The notes below the pieces were generated by a model. The model saw only the letters and a program-made list of their open reading frames with translations, had not been told where the DNA came from and made no database searches. A DNA stretch of 64,000 nt from Mycobacterium malmoense (GTDB lineage: Bacteria > Actinomycetota > Actinomycetes > Mycobacteriales > Mycobacteriaceae). This document shows, piece after piece, positions 26,478 to 34,924 of this stretch. The stretch is from contig NZ_CP080999.1 of NCBI RefSeq assembly GCF_019645855.1, positions 5,084,001 to 5,148,000 of the forward strand. The letters are read 5' to 3'. Every line of letters begins with the position of its first letter. Position 1 is the stretch's first letter. The position numbers and the translations under genes are program-made.

Positions 26478-27837
26478 GGGCCCCGACGCGTGCGTTCGAA
26501 GGTCGTTGCAGCCCAAGGTGTCCCCGTAGTGTCGCCGACTCGTATTCGGTGCGGAACAGCCCGCGTCGTTGCAGTTCGGGGACCACCATGCGGACGACGT
26601 CCTCGAACGCGCCGGGCAAATGCGTTGCGGCCAGCACGAAACCGTCACAGGCACCGCTGTGGAACCAGTCCGCCATCTGTTCGGCGACCTGCTCTCCGGT
26701 GCCGACGAAACGGGGCCCCTGCAGCAGGGTCGCGCGATGACCGGCCAGATCGCGCACGGTGACAGTGTCCCCACCGATATGCGTGCGCAGGTTCTGCACC
26801 AGCCCGCGAATGCCGGAGGCCGACGCGATGAGCTCGTCGGTGACGGGATCGTCGAGATCGTGTTGGGCGAAGTCGTAATTCATCAGCTCCGACAGCAGGG
26901 TCAGCGACGCCATGGGGTGCACCAGCTCGTTGAGAAACAAGGCTTCGCGGTCCTTGGCGTGGGCCTCGGACTCGCCCACCACCGCGTAGGCCATCGGGCA
27001 GATCCGCACCGCGGCGGGATCGCGTCCCGCATCGGCGATGCGGTCTTTTTGGTCGGCGTAGTGGCTGCGCGCAATTTCGATCCCGGGGTCCCCGGTGAAG
27101 ATCAATTCGGCCCAGCGCGAGGCGAATTCGCGTCCGCGGCCCGAAGACCCGGCCTGGATGATGACGGGGCGGCCCTGCGGGGTACGCGGCACGGTCAGCG
27201 GCCCGCGCGCCGAAAAGTACCGGCCGGCGTGTCCCAGCTCGTGCACCTTGGCGGGGTCGGCGTAGCGACCGGACGCCCGGTCATGCAGGATCGCGTCGTC
27301 CTCCCACGTGTCCCACAGGCCGGTGACCACGTCCATGAACTCGTCGGCGCGGTCGTAGCGTTCGTCGTGCCCCAGGTGGGCGTCCACGCCGAAGTTCTGC
27401 GCCTCGCTGTCGTTGACGGAGGTGACCACGTTCCAGGCCGCCCGGCCCCCGGAAAGGTGGTCCAGCGTGGCGAAGGTTCTGGCGACGTGGAAGGGCGCGT
27501 AGTAAGTCGTCGAGTAGGTGGCCCCCAGCCCGATCCGCGAGGTGGCCTGGGCCAGCACCCCGAGCACCACGCCGAGGTCCAGCTTGACCGGGCGGGCGCC
27601 GTAGGCCACCGCCTCCGACACCGATCCGCCGTAGACGCCCGGCATCGCCAGGCGATCGTCGAAGAACATCAGGTCGAAGCAGCCCTCTTCGAGCTGCCGG
27701 CCGATCTTGGCGTAGTAGGAGGCATCGAGGTAGCGGTGTTCGGTCGCGGGATGCCGCCACGACCCCGCGTACACAGAAGTGCTGCCCGCCTGCATGAATG
27801 CGACGAGCGCCATCTTGTCGGTTCGCCGATCTCCCAT
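26470..27837 (-). CDS. FMN-dependent monooxygenase, NtaA/SnaA/DszA family
   Basis: A 455-residue luciferase-like flavin monooxygenase of the NtaA/SnaA/DszA branch, usual length 440-460. Typical segments: FDLMFFDDRL, LGVLAQATSRIGLGATYSTTYYAPFHVARTFATLDHLSGGRAAWNVVTS (by its key parts TYYAPFHVAR and WNVVTS), and GRPVIIQAGSSGRGREFA. Such enzymes use FMNH2 from a partner reductase to oxidise small organic molecules; no reductase gene is beside it. First gene of the operon with CoA-transferase and lyase, divergent from a GntR gene over a 16-bp palindrome. Confidence 0.88.
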   Translation of the reverse strand: MGDRRTDKMALVAFMQAGSTSVYAGSWRHPATEHRYLDASYYAKIGRQLEEGCFDLMFFDDRLAMPGVYGGSVSEAVAYGARPVKLDLGVVLGVLAQATSRIGLGATYSTTYYAPFHVARTFATLDHLSGGRAAWNVVTSVNDSEAQNFGVDAHLGHDERYDRADEFMDVVTGLWDTWEDDAILHDRASGRYADPAKVHELGHAGRYFSARGPLTVPRTPQGRPVIIQAGSSGRGREFASRWAELIFTGDPGIEIARSHYADQKDRIADAGRDPAAVRICPMAYAVVGESEAHAKDREALFLNELVHPMASLTLLSELMNYDFAQHDLDDPVTDELIASASGIRGLVQNLRTHIGGDTVTVRDLAGHRATLLQGPRFVGTGEQVAEQMADWFHSGACDGFVLAATHLPGAFEDVVRMVVPELQRRGLFRTEYESATLRGHLGLQRPSNARVGAHA

Positions 27838-27851
27838 CCGCAAAATCTAAC

Positions 27852-27867
27852 ATCTGATATATCAGAT
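27852..27867. promoter_or_regulatory. Perfect palindrome, putative GntR operator
   Basis: ATCTGATATATCAGAT is a perfect 16-bp palindrome in the 60-base gap between the divergent monooxygenase and GntR genes. TGATATATCA-type palindromes are common for FadR/FCD GntR regulators. A second half-like TTTGATAC lies at 27880-27887. It would control the monooxygenase operon and the regulator itself. Confidence 0.7.
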
Positions 27868-27897
27868 TTCAAATGCTTTATTTGATACGGTGGTCGG

Positions 27898-28557
27898 ATG
27901 GCTTCAATGTCTGCGATCGACATCTCCGGAACCGTGCGGGAACGCGCCGCGCGGGAACTCAGGGACCGCATCCTCACCGGCGCGCTGCCCGCCGGATCAC
28001 GGGTCGACCTGGACGCCATCACCGCGGAATTCGCCACCAGCCGGACCCCGGTGCGCGAGGCGTTGCTCGAGCTTTCGTTCGAAGGCCTGGTTCGGGTCGC
28101 CCCGAGAAGTGGCGTGACCGTGATCGGCATCAGCCCCGAGGATGTGCTGGACAGCTTCACGATTCTCGGCGTGCTGACCGGACAGGCCGCGGCGTGGGCG
28201 GCCGAACGCATCGGCCCGGACGAGCTCGACATGCTGCGCGCCCTCGCCGCCGATGTCGCGGCGCGATCCGGCGACGACAGCATCGGCGAGGCAAACTGGC
28301 ATTTCCACCAGGGGATCCATCGCGCCGCGCACTCCCCACGGCTGTCGACCCAGATCAAACAGGCGGCCCGCGTGGTGCCGAGCAACTTCCTCACCCTGTT
28401 CCCCGAGCACGAGAAGCATTCGCTCGATGAGCATCAAGAGTTGCTCGATGCGCTCGGCGACAAAGACGCCGAGCGGGCCCGCGCGATCGCCGAGCGACAT
28501 GTCCTGGACGCCGGGCGCTCGCTCGCGGAGTGGCTGCAGCAACTTCGCACCGCTTGA
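27898..28557 (+). CDS. GntR family regulator (FCD type)
   Basis: A 219-residue regulator with an N-terminal winged helix-turn-helix (RERAARELRDRILTGALPAG, then FATSRTPVREALLELSFEGLVRV by its PVREAL core) and a C-terminal all-helical FCD ligand domain (about 85-210) with the His/Asp residues that bind metal and carboxylates in relatives. Divergent from the monooxygenase-CoA-transferase-lyase operon, which it very probably represses until an organic acid binds. Confidence 0.9.
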   Translation: MASMSAIDISGTVRERAARELRDRILTGALPAGSRVDLDAITAEFATSRTPVREALLELSFEGLVRVAPRSGVTVIGISPEDVLDSFTILGVLTGQAAAWAAERIGPDELDMLRALAADVAARSGDDSIGEANWHFHQGIHRAAHSPRLSTQIKQAARVVPSNFLTLFPEHEKHSLDEHQELLDALGDKDAERARAIAERHVLDAGRSLAEWLQQLRTA

Positions 28558-28570
28558 GGCGCGCGTCCAA

Positions 28571-29542
28571 TCAGCTCAGCGCGGGCAGGACCTTGTCGGT
28601 GAGCAGCTGGACCGACTTCCACGCCTCGTCGACGGGCATGCCGCCGACCAGGGGATGCATGACGAGCGGCCCGTAGTTGTCGGCGTCGCGGACTTCGGCG
28701 ATGAGTTGGTCCGGGGTCAGGAACCGGTATCGGCCCGAGGCTTTGACCTCGTCCAGGGTCCGGACCCCGGGCAGGTGCATCAGCGAACGTTGGTCGGTTG
28801 ACCATTCGCCGTAAGTGACTGCCTCCCAAAGGATGTGCTCACCGAGTTCGGCCCACGCCCGGTCGGGGTCCTCGTGCAGGAAGATCATCCCGCGATTGAC
28901 CGGCCCGGGCATGAGGATGAGCGGCTTGATGCCGGCGCCGGAACACAACTCGCGATAGTAGGCGGCGATGTCGGGCAGGTGATCGGCCAGGCTCAGCGGA
29001 AGCCCGAAACGCGCCGCGCGCCGCGCCGTGGCGCGCGCGCCGCCGCCGACGTACAGCGGCGGGTGCGGCCGGGTCCATGTGCCGGTGCAGACCCCCGCCC
29101 CCGAATCGGTGCCCGACCACACCGACAGCATCCGCTCGACGAGAGCGTCCATCAGCGCGCCGCGCCGGCCGAAATCGATTCCCAGCGAGTCGTATTCGAC
29201 CGTGCGGTAGCCCAGGCCCACCGTGGTGTGCAGCCGCCCGCGGCTCATGTTGTCCACCAGCGCGATGTCTTCGGCGAGCCGGACCGGATTCCACAGCGGC
29301 CCGAGCGCGCAGTCCACGCTAGCGATCAGCGTCGAGGTCCGGGCCAGGAACATCGCCGCGGCCATGATCGGGTTGCAGCTCCACCCGTGCCCGGTGGCGT
29401 GATGCTCGTCGACGCTGATCGAGGTGATGCCGTGGGACTCGCCCCACTGCGCCAGCTCGAGTGCGGCACGGATCAACTCGCCCTGCGTGCGGGGCTCGCC
29501 ATGTGGGGAGGCGAAGTTGAAGCGCAGCACCGTCAGTAACAT
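28571..29542 (-). CDS. Luciferase-like (LLM class) oxidoreductase
   Basis: A 323-residue TIM-barrel flavin/F420-dependent oxidoreductase. ITSISVDEHHATGHGWSCNP, DNMSRGRLHTTVGLGYRTVEYDSLGIDF and PPLYVGGGARATARRAARFG are hallmarks of the bacterial-luciferase superfamily. Whether it uses F420 or FMN is not clear from sequence. It is the last gene of the operon that begins with the sulfotransferase at 33385, 11 bases after the VOC gene. Confidence 0.87.
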   Translation of the reverse strand: MLLTVLRFNFASPHGEPRTQGELIRAALELAQWGESHGITSISVDEHHATGHGWSCNPIMAAAMFLARTSTLIASVDCALGPLWNPVRLAEDIALVDNMSRGRLHTTVGLGYRTVEYDSLGIDFGRRGALMDALVERMLSVWSGTDSGAGVCTGTWTRPHPPLYVGGGARATARRAARFGLPLSLADHLPDIAAYYRELCSGAGIKPLILMPGPVNRGMIFLHEDPDRAWAELGEHILWEAVTYGEWSTDQRSLMHLPGVRTLDEVKASGRYRFLTPDQLIAEVRDADNYGPLVMHPLVGGMPVDEAWKSVQLLTDKVLPALS

Positions 29543-29553
29543 GTTCGGCTCCG

Positions 29554-30054
29554 TCAGGTTTCGGTCGGCGCCGCCGACTTGAGGAACGCGGGAAAGTCCG
29601 GAAACAGGGCGCGGTCGACGATCTCGATGCGGGTGCCGAACGCGTCGATGTAGTAGGCGAACAGCGCGAGATCCGATTTAGGAGAAGACTGTGCGACGTC
29701 GGCGGTGGCCTCGAACGCGAAGCCGTTGTCCTCGAGCGCCCGGGCGGTGTCGGCGAGGTTGTCGGTGAAGTAGCCGAGGTGATGGATGGAGTTGCCGGGC
29801 GCCGCCGTCCACGGGCTTTCGGGCACCTCCTGGATCAGTTCGACGTGCGGGGCCTGCAGGGAGTAGACGAACGTCGAGGTCAGCTCGCGGGTTCCGGTCG
29901 CGGTGCGGAACGGCAGGGTATAGCTCATCGGGGTGATCCACCGGTAGCCGGCCAGCGCGCTCAGGCGGGCCATCGCGGCGTCGAGGTCGGGCACGACGAT
30001 GCCGGTGTGGTAGAAGTCCTCGGGTCGTAGTGCCCCCGAAACAAGCGATGCCAT
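29554..30054 (-). CDS. VOC (glyoxalase-like) protein
   Basis: A 166-residue vicinal-oxygen-chelate protein. FYHTGIVVPDLDAAMARLSALAGYRW opens the first module with the likely metal-binding His, and SIHHLGYFTDNLADTARALEDNGF the second; FGTRIEIVD carries the likely Glu ligand. It may cleave or isomerise an intermediate of the pathway. ATG 30054 has AAGGA at suitable distance; the long upstream frame is a shadow of the SDR gene. Confidence 0.85.
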   Translation of the reverse strand: MASLVSGALRPEDFYHTGIVVPDLDAAMARLSALAGYRWITPMSYTLPFRTATGTRELTSTFVYSLQAPHVELIQEVPESPWTAAPGNSIHHLGYFTDNLADTARALEDNGFAFEATADVAQSSPKSDLALFAYYIDAFGTRIEIVDRALFPDFPAFLKSAAPTET

Positions 30055-30074
30055 GGTCAATGTCCTTTGCGATC

Positions 30075-30824
30075 TCAGATGCAGTCCGACGCGCCGTCGA
30101 CGACGAAGACCGCACCGCTGGTGTAGCTGCTGTGCTCGGTGCACAAGAAGGCGACGGTCGGCGCGATCTCGCTCGCGGATCCGAAGCGGCGCAAGGGAAT
30201 GTGAGCCAACTCGGATTCCACCAGTTCGGCCGCGCCGTGCATGGGCGCGGTCATCGGGGTGTCGATCGTCCCCGGCGCGACCGCGTTCACCCGGATGCCC
30301 TTGCCCGCCCACTTGACGGCGAGGTTTCTTGTCAGACAGACGATCCCGGCCTTCGCCGCGCCGTACCCGGGGACCAGCGGGACGGCTCGCAGCGCGGACA
30401 TCGATGCCAGATTCACCACGCTGGCACCGCCGGGCGCGGTCGACGATTTCAATGCGCGATAGAGACCGACCGTCAACCGGTACGGTCCCGTGAGGTTGAG
30501 CGCGACCGACGCCTCGAATCCCTCGGGCTTCGACTCGTCAAGGCCCCCGGGGAAATTCGCGCCGGCGTTGTTCACCAGCACGTCGAGGCGGGTGAAACTT
30601 GCCGCCAACGCGTCCACCGATGTGTGGTCGGTGATCTGTAACCGGTGATAGTCCATGCCGGACAGGTCGGCGTCGTAATCTTTTGCGGCCGGTTTGGTTC
30701 CGGTGATGGTGACCTCGGCGCCGGCATCCCGGAACAGCGTCGCGATGGCATGCCCGATCCCGCTGGTGCCGCCGGTGATCAGCGCCGCGGTCCCGGTGAA
30801 ATCGAAGCTGGCTCGCGCCGTCAT
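30075..30824 (-). CDS. Short-chain dehydrogenase/reductase
   Basis: A 249-residue SDR with TGGTSGIGHA (17-26) for cofactor binding, VNNAGANF, catalytic Ser in NLASMSA, YGAAK and the PGTIDTPM tail. It overlaps the end of the metallo-hydrolase gene (ATGA), so they are coupled. Likely oxidises an alcohol made available by the neighbouring hydrolase; this is inference. Confidence 0.9.
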   Translation of the reverse strand: MTARASFDFTGTAALITGGTSGIGHAIATLFRDAGAEVTITGTKPAAKDYDADLSGMDYHRLQITDHTSVDALAASFTRLDVLVNNAGANFPGGLDESKPEGFEASVALNLTGPYRLTVGLYRALKSSTAPGGASVVNLASMSALRAVPLVPGYGAAKAGIVCLTRNLAVKWAGKGIRVNAVAPGTIDTPMTAPMHGAAELVESELAHIPLRRFGSASEIAPTVAFLCTEHSSYTSGAVFVVDGASDCI

Positions 30825-32077
30825 GCGTTCCTCGCTAGTTGGCGCCGCAGCCAGGCGCTTTCCCAGAAGTTGGTGCTGCCTGCCAGCAGCCTTTCATGGG
30901 CCTGCGTCAGCACGTCGCGCGCCCCCGTATGGTCGCGGGGAACGAGCTCGGCAAGGTGGATGGCCTGCACTGGGCGGCCCGCGTCCAGGTGCGCCCGCGC
31001 CCGGTCCACCAGCGCGTCGGCGCCGGCCAGCTCGACCACGTCGGCGGCGACGGCGTCGAATCCGACCGGATAGAGCTCGGTGGTCGACCGGTGGTGGAAC
31101 CAGCCCGAGTAGTTCTCCCAGATGGCCCGCACGTCCCAGGCGACCTTTCCATACCCCTGCCCCACGTCGTATTCGGGTGGCAAGGCGATCTCGCGCATCA
31201 GGGTCCGGACGTCCTTGCCGGCGTTCATGCCGGCCACCGTCTCGTCGTGGATGTACTGGATCGCGTTGCGCAGCCGGGTCAACTCGGCATCGATGCGGTC
31301 GGCGCCCGCGATCGGGTCGAAATGGCCGGTCACCAGGAGCTCGGGCCGCAGATCGCGCACCCGCTCCACCGACGCGATGGCCGTCAAGGCGTCCCGGTAC
31401 CGGTCGCCGCGGATGGTGACAAGGTTGGGAATGTGCCCGAACAACGGGCCGAAGGTGTTTCCGCACAGGCAGATTCGCTCGTCGGGCAGCCACACCACCA
31501 GCGAATCGGTGGTCTCGCCGCCGGGCACCGAGATCAGCTCCATCCGCCGGCCGCCAACCTCCAGGGCCAGGGTGTCCTCGAAGTCGACGTCGACGACGGG
31601 AACGCTCTGGCCGGGGAGCCGCGTGGTGCCCAGGCGCCGCTGAATGGCGTGGATTCCCGTCGCCAGGGTGTCTTTGAAGGCGAACGCGCTGCGGGCGGCT
31701 CGGTACGGGATGAGGCGTTCGTTGTCGTCCCGCCAGGTGGTCCAGTTCGCTTGTGCGACAACCGTGGTATCGGGGTCGCGCACGCTGTCCAGGCCGCCGA
31801 CGTGGTCCACGTGGCCCTGCGTGAAGATGATGTAGCACACCGGTGAGGTGTCGACGGCGTCGAAGTTGGCGCGATGCACCGGGCCCTCGAAGCCCATGCC
31901 GGTGTTGACGATCACCCGGCCCTCGTCGGTGGTCAGCAGGTAGGCATTCGACAGGCCCGGCGAGCACCAGAGCCCCGGGGCGATCGGCTCGGCCTTCTCG
32001 GCGGCCGCCGGGCGCATGGCGTCGGCGCCCGGCCTGCTCCGATAGACCGGTTCGAATCGTTGCGCGTCGGTGGTCAT
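30821..32077 (-). CDS. Metallo-beta-lactamase-fold hydrolase, alkylsulfatase-like, atypical metal motif
   Basis: A 418-residue MBL-fold protein whose C-terminal part (WENYSGWFHHRSTTELYPVG, then an all-helical repeat region) resembles the dimerisation domain of alkyl sulfatases such as SdsA1. The metal motif is TQGHVDH (86-92): Gln87 replaces the first His of the canonical THxHxDH, as present in the second alkylsulfatase of this window (THSHADH). The later metal-ligand region is VTGHFDP. It lies between an SDR (4-base overlap) and a sulfotransferase. It could hydrolyse a sulfate ester or another ester; the missing ligand makes mono-metal or altered chemistry possible. Confidence 0.78.
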   Translation of the reverse strand: MTTDAQRFEPVYRSRPGADAMRPAAAEKAEPIAPGLWCSPGLSNAYLLTTDEGRVIVNTGMGFEGPVHRANFDAVDTSPVCYIIFTQGHVDHVGGLDSVRDPDTTVVAQANWTTWRDDNERLIPYRAARSAFAFKDTLATGIHAIQRRLGTTRLPGQSVPVVDVDFEDTLALEVGGRRMELISVPGGETTDSLVVWLPDERICLCGNTFGPLFGHIPNLVTIRGDRYRDALTAIASVERVRDLRPELLVTGHFDPIAGADRIDAELTRLRNAIQYIHDETVAGMNAGKDVRTLMREIALPPEYDVGQGYGKVAWDVRAIWENYSGWFHHRSTTELYPVGFDAVAADVVELAGADALVDRARAHLDAGRPVQAIHLAELVPRDHTGARDVLTQAHERLLAGSTNFWESAWLRRQLARNA

Positions 32078-32104
32078 CGCTGACGTCTCTTCCGTTCGGG
32101 TGGG

Positions 32105-33385
32105 CTAGGTCTCGGGGCGGACGTCGAACCTGTCGAAGTAGAAGTCGAACCGCCCGCGCAGTTCGCCGGCCGAGATGCCGAAGTGCCGTCGCAGGTCGTA
32201 GCGGATGCGGCCGTGCTTGCCGCGCGGATTGCCGTCCAGGTATTGCTGGAAGCGTTTGCGCACCTTCGGTGTCAGTTCGACCCCGCCGACCTCGTAAAGC
32301 TTTTCCAACCAAGGCATTTCGTTGCCATTGAGGTGGTGAAAGCCGATGTCGATGCTGCGTTCGGCCGGAACCAGATCGCGGTCGCGCACGCAGGCGCTGA
32401 GCAGCCGGCGCACGCGGTCGCTCCAGTAGTCCAGCAGCCAGCCGGGTTCGATGCTTGTCCGGCGCAGCCGATCGGAGTAGGCCATCATCGTGATCGCCGA
32501 CTGGATCACCGCGACGGGGTCGCGGTGCGTGAACGCCACCGTCGCGTCGGGGAAGGTCGCCATCAGCGGGCCGAGCTGCTCACAGTGCTGCGGACTCTTC
32601 AGGACCCAGGTCCTCGGGCCGCGCAGGAATGTCAACGCCTGCAACACTTTTCTCATGTAGGCGTAGTGCCGGGTTTGGTCCAGGCCCAAGTAGTAGTCAC
32701 GCCAATCGGGCACGCGCGCATGCCATTCCAGCACGTAGGCGGCCAGGTCGAGGTCAAGGAGCTCGACTTCCTCCTCGATCGCCTCCGGGAAGCGGTCGTG
32801 CATGGCGGCCACCACGGGGGCGCTGGCCATGAGCGCGTCGTGCTCGGACTTGGCTCGCGCGTAGCGCGGGTCGACCCCGAGGATGCCGGGCCCCTCTCCG
32901 CGGGCGGGTATCGGCTCCTGGCTCTCCCAGTACGGCAGCGCCCGCCGGCGCGGGTCGGCGGCAATGAGATTCACCAGATGGGTGGTGCCCGACCGCGGCA
33001 TCCCGACGACGACGAAAGGCGCCTCGATCGGGATCGACTCGATTTCGGGGTATCGCTTGATGAGCTCGGTCAACGATAACCGGTTGCGCAGCACGCGAAT
33101 CACGCGTTGCCGCAGCGAGGAGCGGGTGAGCTGGGTCAGCCCCGTGTCGGCCTCGATCGCCGCGACGTGCGCGGCCAGCCGGTCACCGAAGCCGTCGGTG
33201 TCGTCGAGGTCGTCCACACCGGCCTGCTCGATCGCCTCGGCGAGCATCCGATCGACGTCGAGGTCGACGCGCTTGGCCTCGGTGAATTCCAGAATTTGCC
33301 GCTGGACGTCGGTCAGCCTGGGTGATGTCAGATCGTCGAAGTCGATGTCGTCCACGTCGGTAAGGCCGGGGCCCGCAGAACCCAC
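32105..33385 (-). CDS. Sulfotransferase family protein
   Basis: A 426-residue PAPS-dependent sulfotransferase-like protein. The 5'-phosphosulfate loop is GMPRSGTTHLV (128-138) and the 3'-phosphate region is FTHRDPVAVIQS. The first 110 residues are an acidic N-terminal extension. Mycobacteria use such enzymes to sulfate lipids and other hydroxylated compounds. It is the first gene of the operon running down to 28571 and is divergent from the IclR gene. No PAPS-synthesis gene is nearby. Whether it acts in synthesis or in a sulfation-assisted degradation cannot be told. Confidence 0.87.
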   Translation of the reverse strand: MGSAGPGLTDVDDIDFDDLTSPRLTDVQRQILEFTEAKRVDLDVDRMLAEAIEQAGVDDLDDTDGFGDRLAAHVAAIEADTGLTQLTRSSLRQRVIRVLRNRLSLTELIKRYPEIESIPIEAPFVVVGMPRSGTTHLVNLIAADPRRRALPYWESQEPIPARGEGPGILGVDPRYARAKSEHDALMASAPVVAAMHDRFPEAIEEEVELLDLDLAAYVLEWHARVPDWRDYYLGLDQTRHYAYMRKVLQALTFLRGPRTWVLKSPQHCEQLGPLMATFPDATVAFTHRDPVAVIQSAITMMAYSDRLRRTSIEPGWLLDYWSDRVRRLLSACVRDRDLVPAERSIDIGFHHLNGNEMPWLEKLYEVGGVELTPKVRKRFQQYLDGNPRGKHGRIRYDLRRHFGISAGELRGRFDFYFDRFDVRPET

Positions 33386-33411
33386 GCGACCGCCTCCTCG
33401 ACATTTACTGT

Positions 33412-33437
33412 GTCGAATATTCGACGTAGTGTTCGAA
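33412..33437. promoter_or_regulatory. Palindromes between sulfotransferase and IclR genes
   Basis: GTCGAATATTCGAC (33412-33425) is a perfect 14-bp palindrome, followed six bases later by TTCGAA (33432-33437). They lie in the short gap between the divergent genes and are the likely IclR binding region. Their position argues that the IclR protein starts at 33440, not at the in-frame GTG 33410. Confidence 0.6.
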
Positions 33438-33439
33438 AT

Positions 33440-34339
33440 GTGACACAGACGCTAGACCCGCTCGAGACCCCTCGTCAAGCCACTTCCCCACCGACGGAAC
33501 GCGTGGTCGCGATCATGCGGCTGCTCGGGTCACATCCCGCGCGCGCGTTCTCCCTCGCGGAGATCACCCGCGAGCTGGGAATCAGCCGGGCCACCGGTCA
33601 CGCGATCCTGACGACGCTGGTCGCCCATCACTGGGTGGTGCGCGACGTCGCGACGGCCGCGTACTGCTGGGGACCGGGCATCGCGTCGTTGGCCAATCCG
33701 GCCAGCGACCGAATCTTTCACGGAATACTTCGGCAGCTCGCCGAATCCACGGCGACGCAGGTCTTTTTGGCACGCCGCGATGCCAACACGATCGTCGTCG
33801 TCGACAGCGCCGGCGAGTCCGCGTCCGGAATGCGAATCGACCGCGGACTGCGCATGCCGCTGGTCGCGCCGTTCGGCCGCGATTACATCGCGTGGAGCGC
33901 CGTCAGCGCCCAGCGGGCCTGGCTGGAGGGCATCGGCAAGCCGTCCGCCGCGCTATCCCGGCGAATCGGCTTGGTAATCAACGAGATCCGAGAACGTGGA
34001 TACGCCATCGAGCGGCTCAGCCGCGAATACATTCAGGTCTACACGGCGCTGCGGGCGCTCGGGGGAGAAACGGAACCCGACGCCATCACCGCGCGGCTCG
34101 CACGCGCGCTCGCCGACCTCACCGTGATCGACGTCCTGCGCGCGGAGCTGACCGAGGACGGCACGCACAGCATCGCCACCGTTTCCGCGCCGATCCTCGA
34201 CGAGGACGGCGTCGTCTCGATGTCGATCAGCGCCGCGCCGTTCGCCACCCTTGCCGCCGACGAGATCGAGCGGCTGGGCGAGCAGGCGCGAGCCGCGGCA
34301 CGACGGATCGAGGCGCAGCTCGCGAGCTCTACAAGTTAG
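33440..34339 (+). CDS. IclR family transcriptional regulator
   Basis: A protein of about 299 residues with an N-terminal winged helix (PTERVVAIMRLLGSHPARAF, then ITRELGISRATGHAILTTL) and a C-terminal IclR ligand-binding domain. It is divergent from the sulfotransferase operon and probably regulates it. The start is uncertain: GTG 33440 lies directly after the proposed operator and has no ribosome site, so a leaderless transcript is possible; GTG 33410 is an alternative. Its end overlaps the end of the DUF2237 gene by 11 bases. Confidence 0.85.
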   Translation: MTQTLDPLETPRQATSPPTERVVAIMRLLGSHPARAFSLAEITRELGISRATGHAILTTLVAHHWVVRDVATAAYCWGPGIASLANPASDRIFHGILRQLAESTATQVFLARRDANTIVVVDSAGESASGMRIDRGLRMPLVAPFGRDYIAWSAVSAQRAWLEGIGKPSAALSRRIGLVINEIRERGYAIERLSREYIQVYTALRALGGETEPDAITARLARALADLTVIDVLRAELTEDGTHSIATVSAPILDEDGVVSMSISAAPFATLAADEIERLGEQARAAARRIEAQLASSTS

Positions 34340-34715
34340 CCAGGTCGTCGGGAACGTCGATTTTATGTTCCAGAAGCGCCTCGAGGGGCACCACCTCGAG
34401 GGTGCGCTCGTGGGTGCATGCCAACACCACGGGTGCGGCGCAACCGTCGTGGTGGGCCCGAAGCCAGTTCAGCGCGGTGACGCACCAGCGGTCGCCGGGT
34501 AACAGGCCGGGAAACCGGTACTCGGGAACCGGCGTCAACAAGTCGTTACCAATGGAACGCTGGTGTTCCAGGAACTCAGCGGTCATCACGGCGCACACGG
34601 TGTGCCGGCCGAGGTCCTCGGGCCCACTCGAGCAGCAACCGTCGCGATAGTAGCCAGTGAGGGGGTCCGTGCCGCACGGTTCCAGCGGGCCACCCAGCAC
34701 GTTGCGATCGGGCAC
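34329..34715 (-). CDS. DUF2237 family protein
   Basis: A 128-residue conserved protein of unknown function. The opening RNVLGGPLEPCGTDPLTGYY and following RDGCC are the signature of the DUF2237 family, and CVTALNWLRAHHDGCAAPVVL is also conserved. Several cysteines could bind metal. It is convergent with the IclR gene, so not part of that unit. Confidence 0.8.
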   Translation of the reverse strand: MPDRNVLGGPLEPCGTDPLTGYYRDGCCSSGPEDLGRHTVCAVMTAEFLEHQRSIGNDLLTPVPEYRFPGLLPGDRWCVTALNWLRAHHDGCAAPVVLACTHERTLEVVPLEALLEHKIDVPDDLANL

Positions 34716-34885
34716 GCGTTTAGTATCGCGCCCCTCGGCACGAAGTTAGAAGGGACTTCGCGAATTCGCATCGCGGCAAATTTGCTGCCGGCTATCAGTT
34801 CCGCAGCGTCCGCGTGGCAGCACAACGCACAGCCAACTAAAACCTACCGGCCCTATTCCGCGAGCTTTCCAGATTAGGTAAAGTA

Positions 34886-34905
34886 CGTTCAGTTTGTACT
34901 GAACG
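34886..34905. promoter_or_regulatory. Inverted repeat, putative operator of the GbsR-type regulator
   Basis: CGTTCAGTTTGTACTGAACG has perfect 8-base arms around TTGT, 19 bases before the regulator start and just upstream of its GGGGG ribosome site. Position over the presumed promoter suggests autorepression of the two-gene unit. Confidence 0.65.
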
Positions 34906-34924
34906 GACTACTCAAAGGGGGCTC

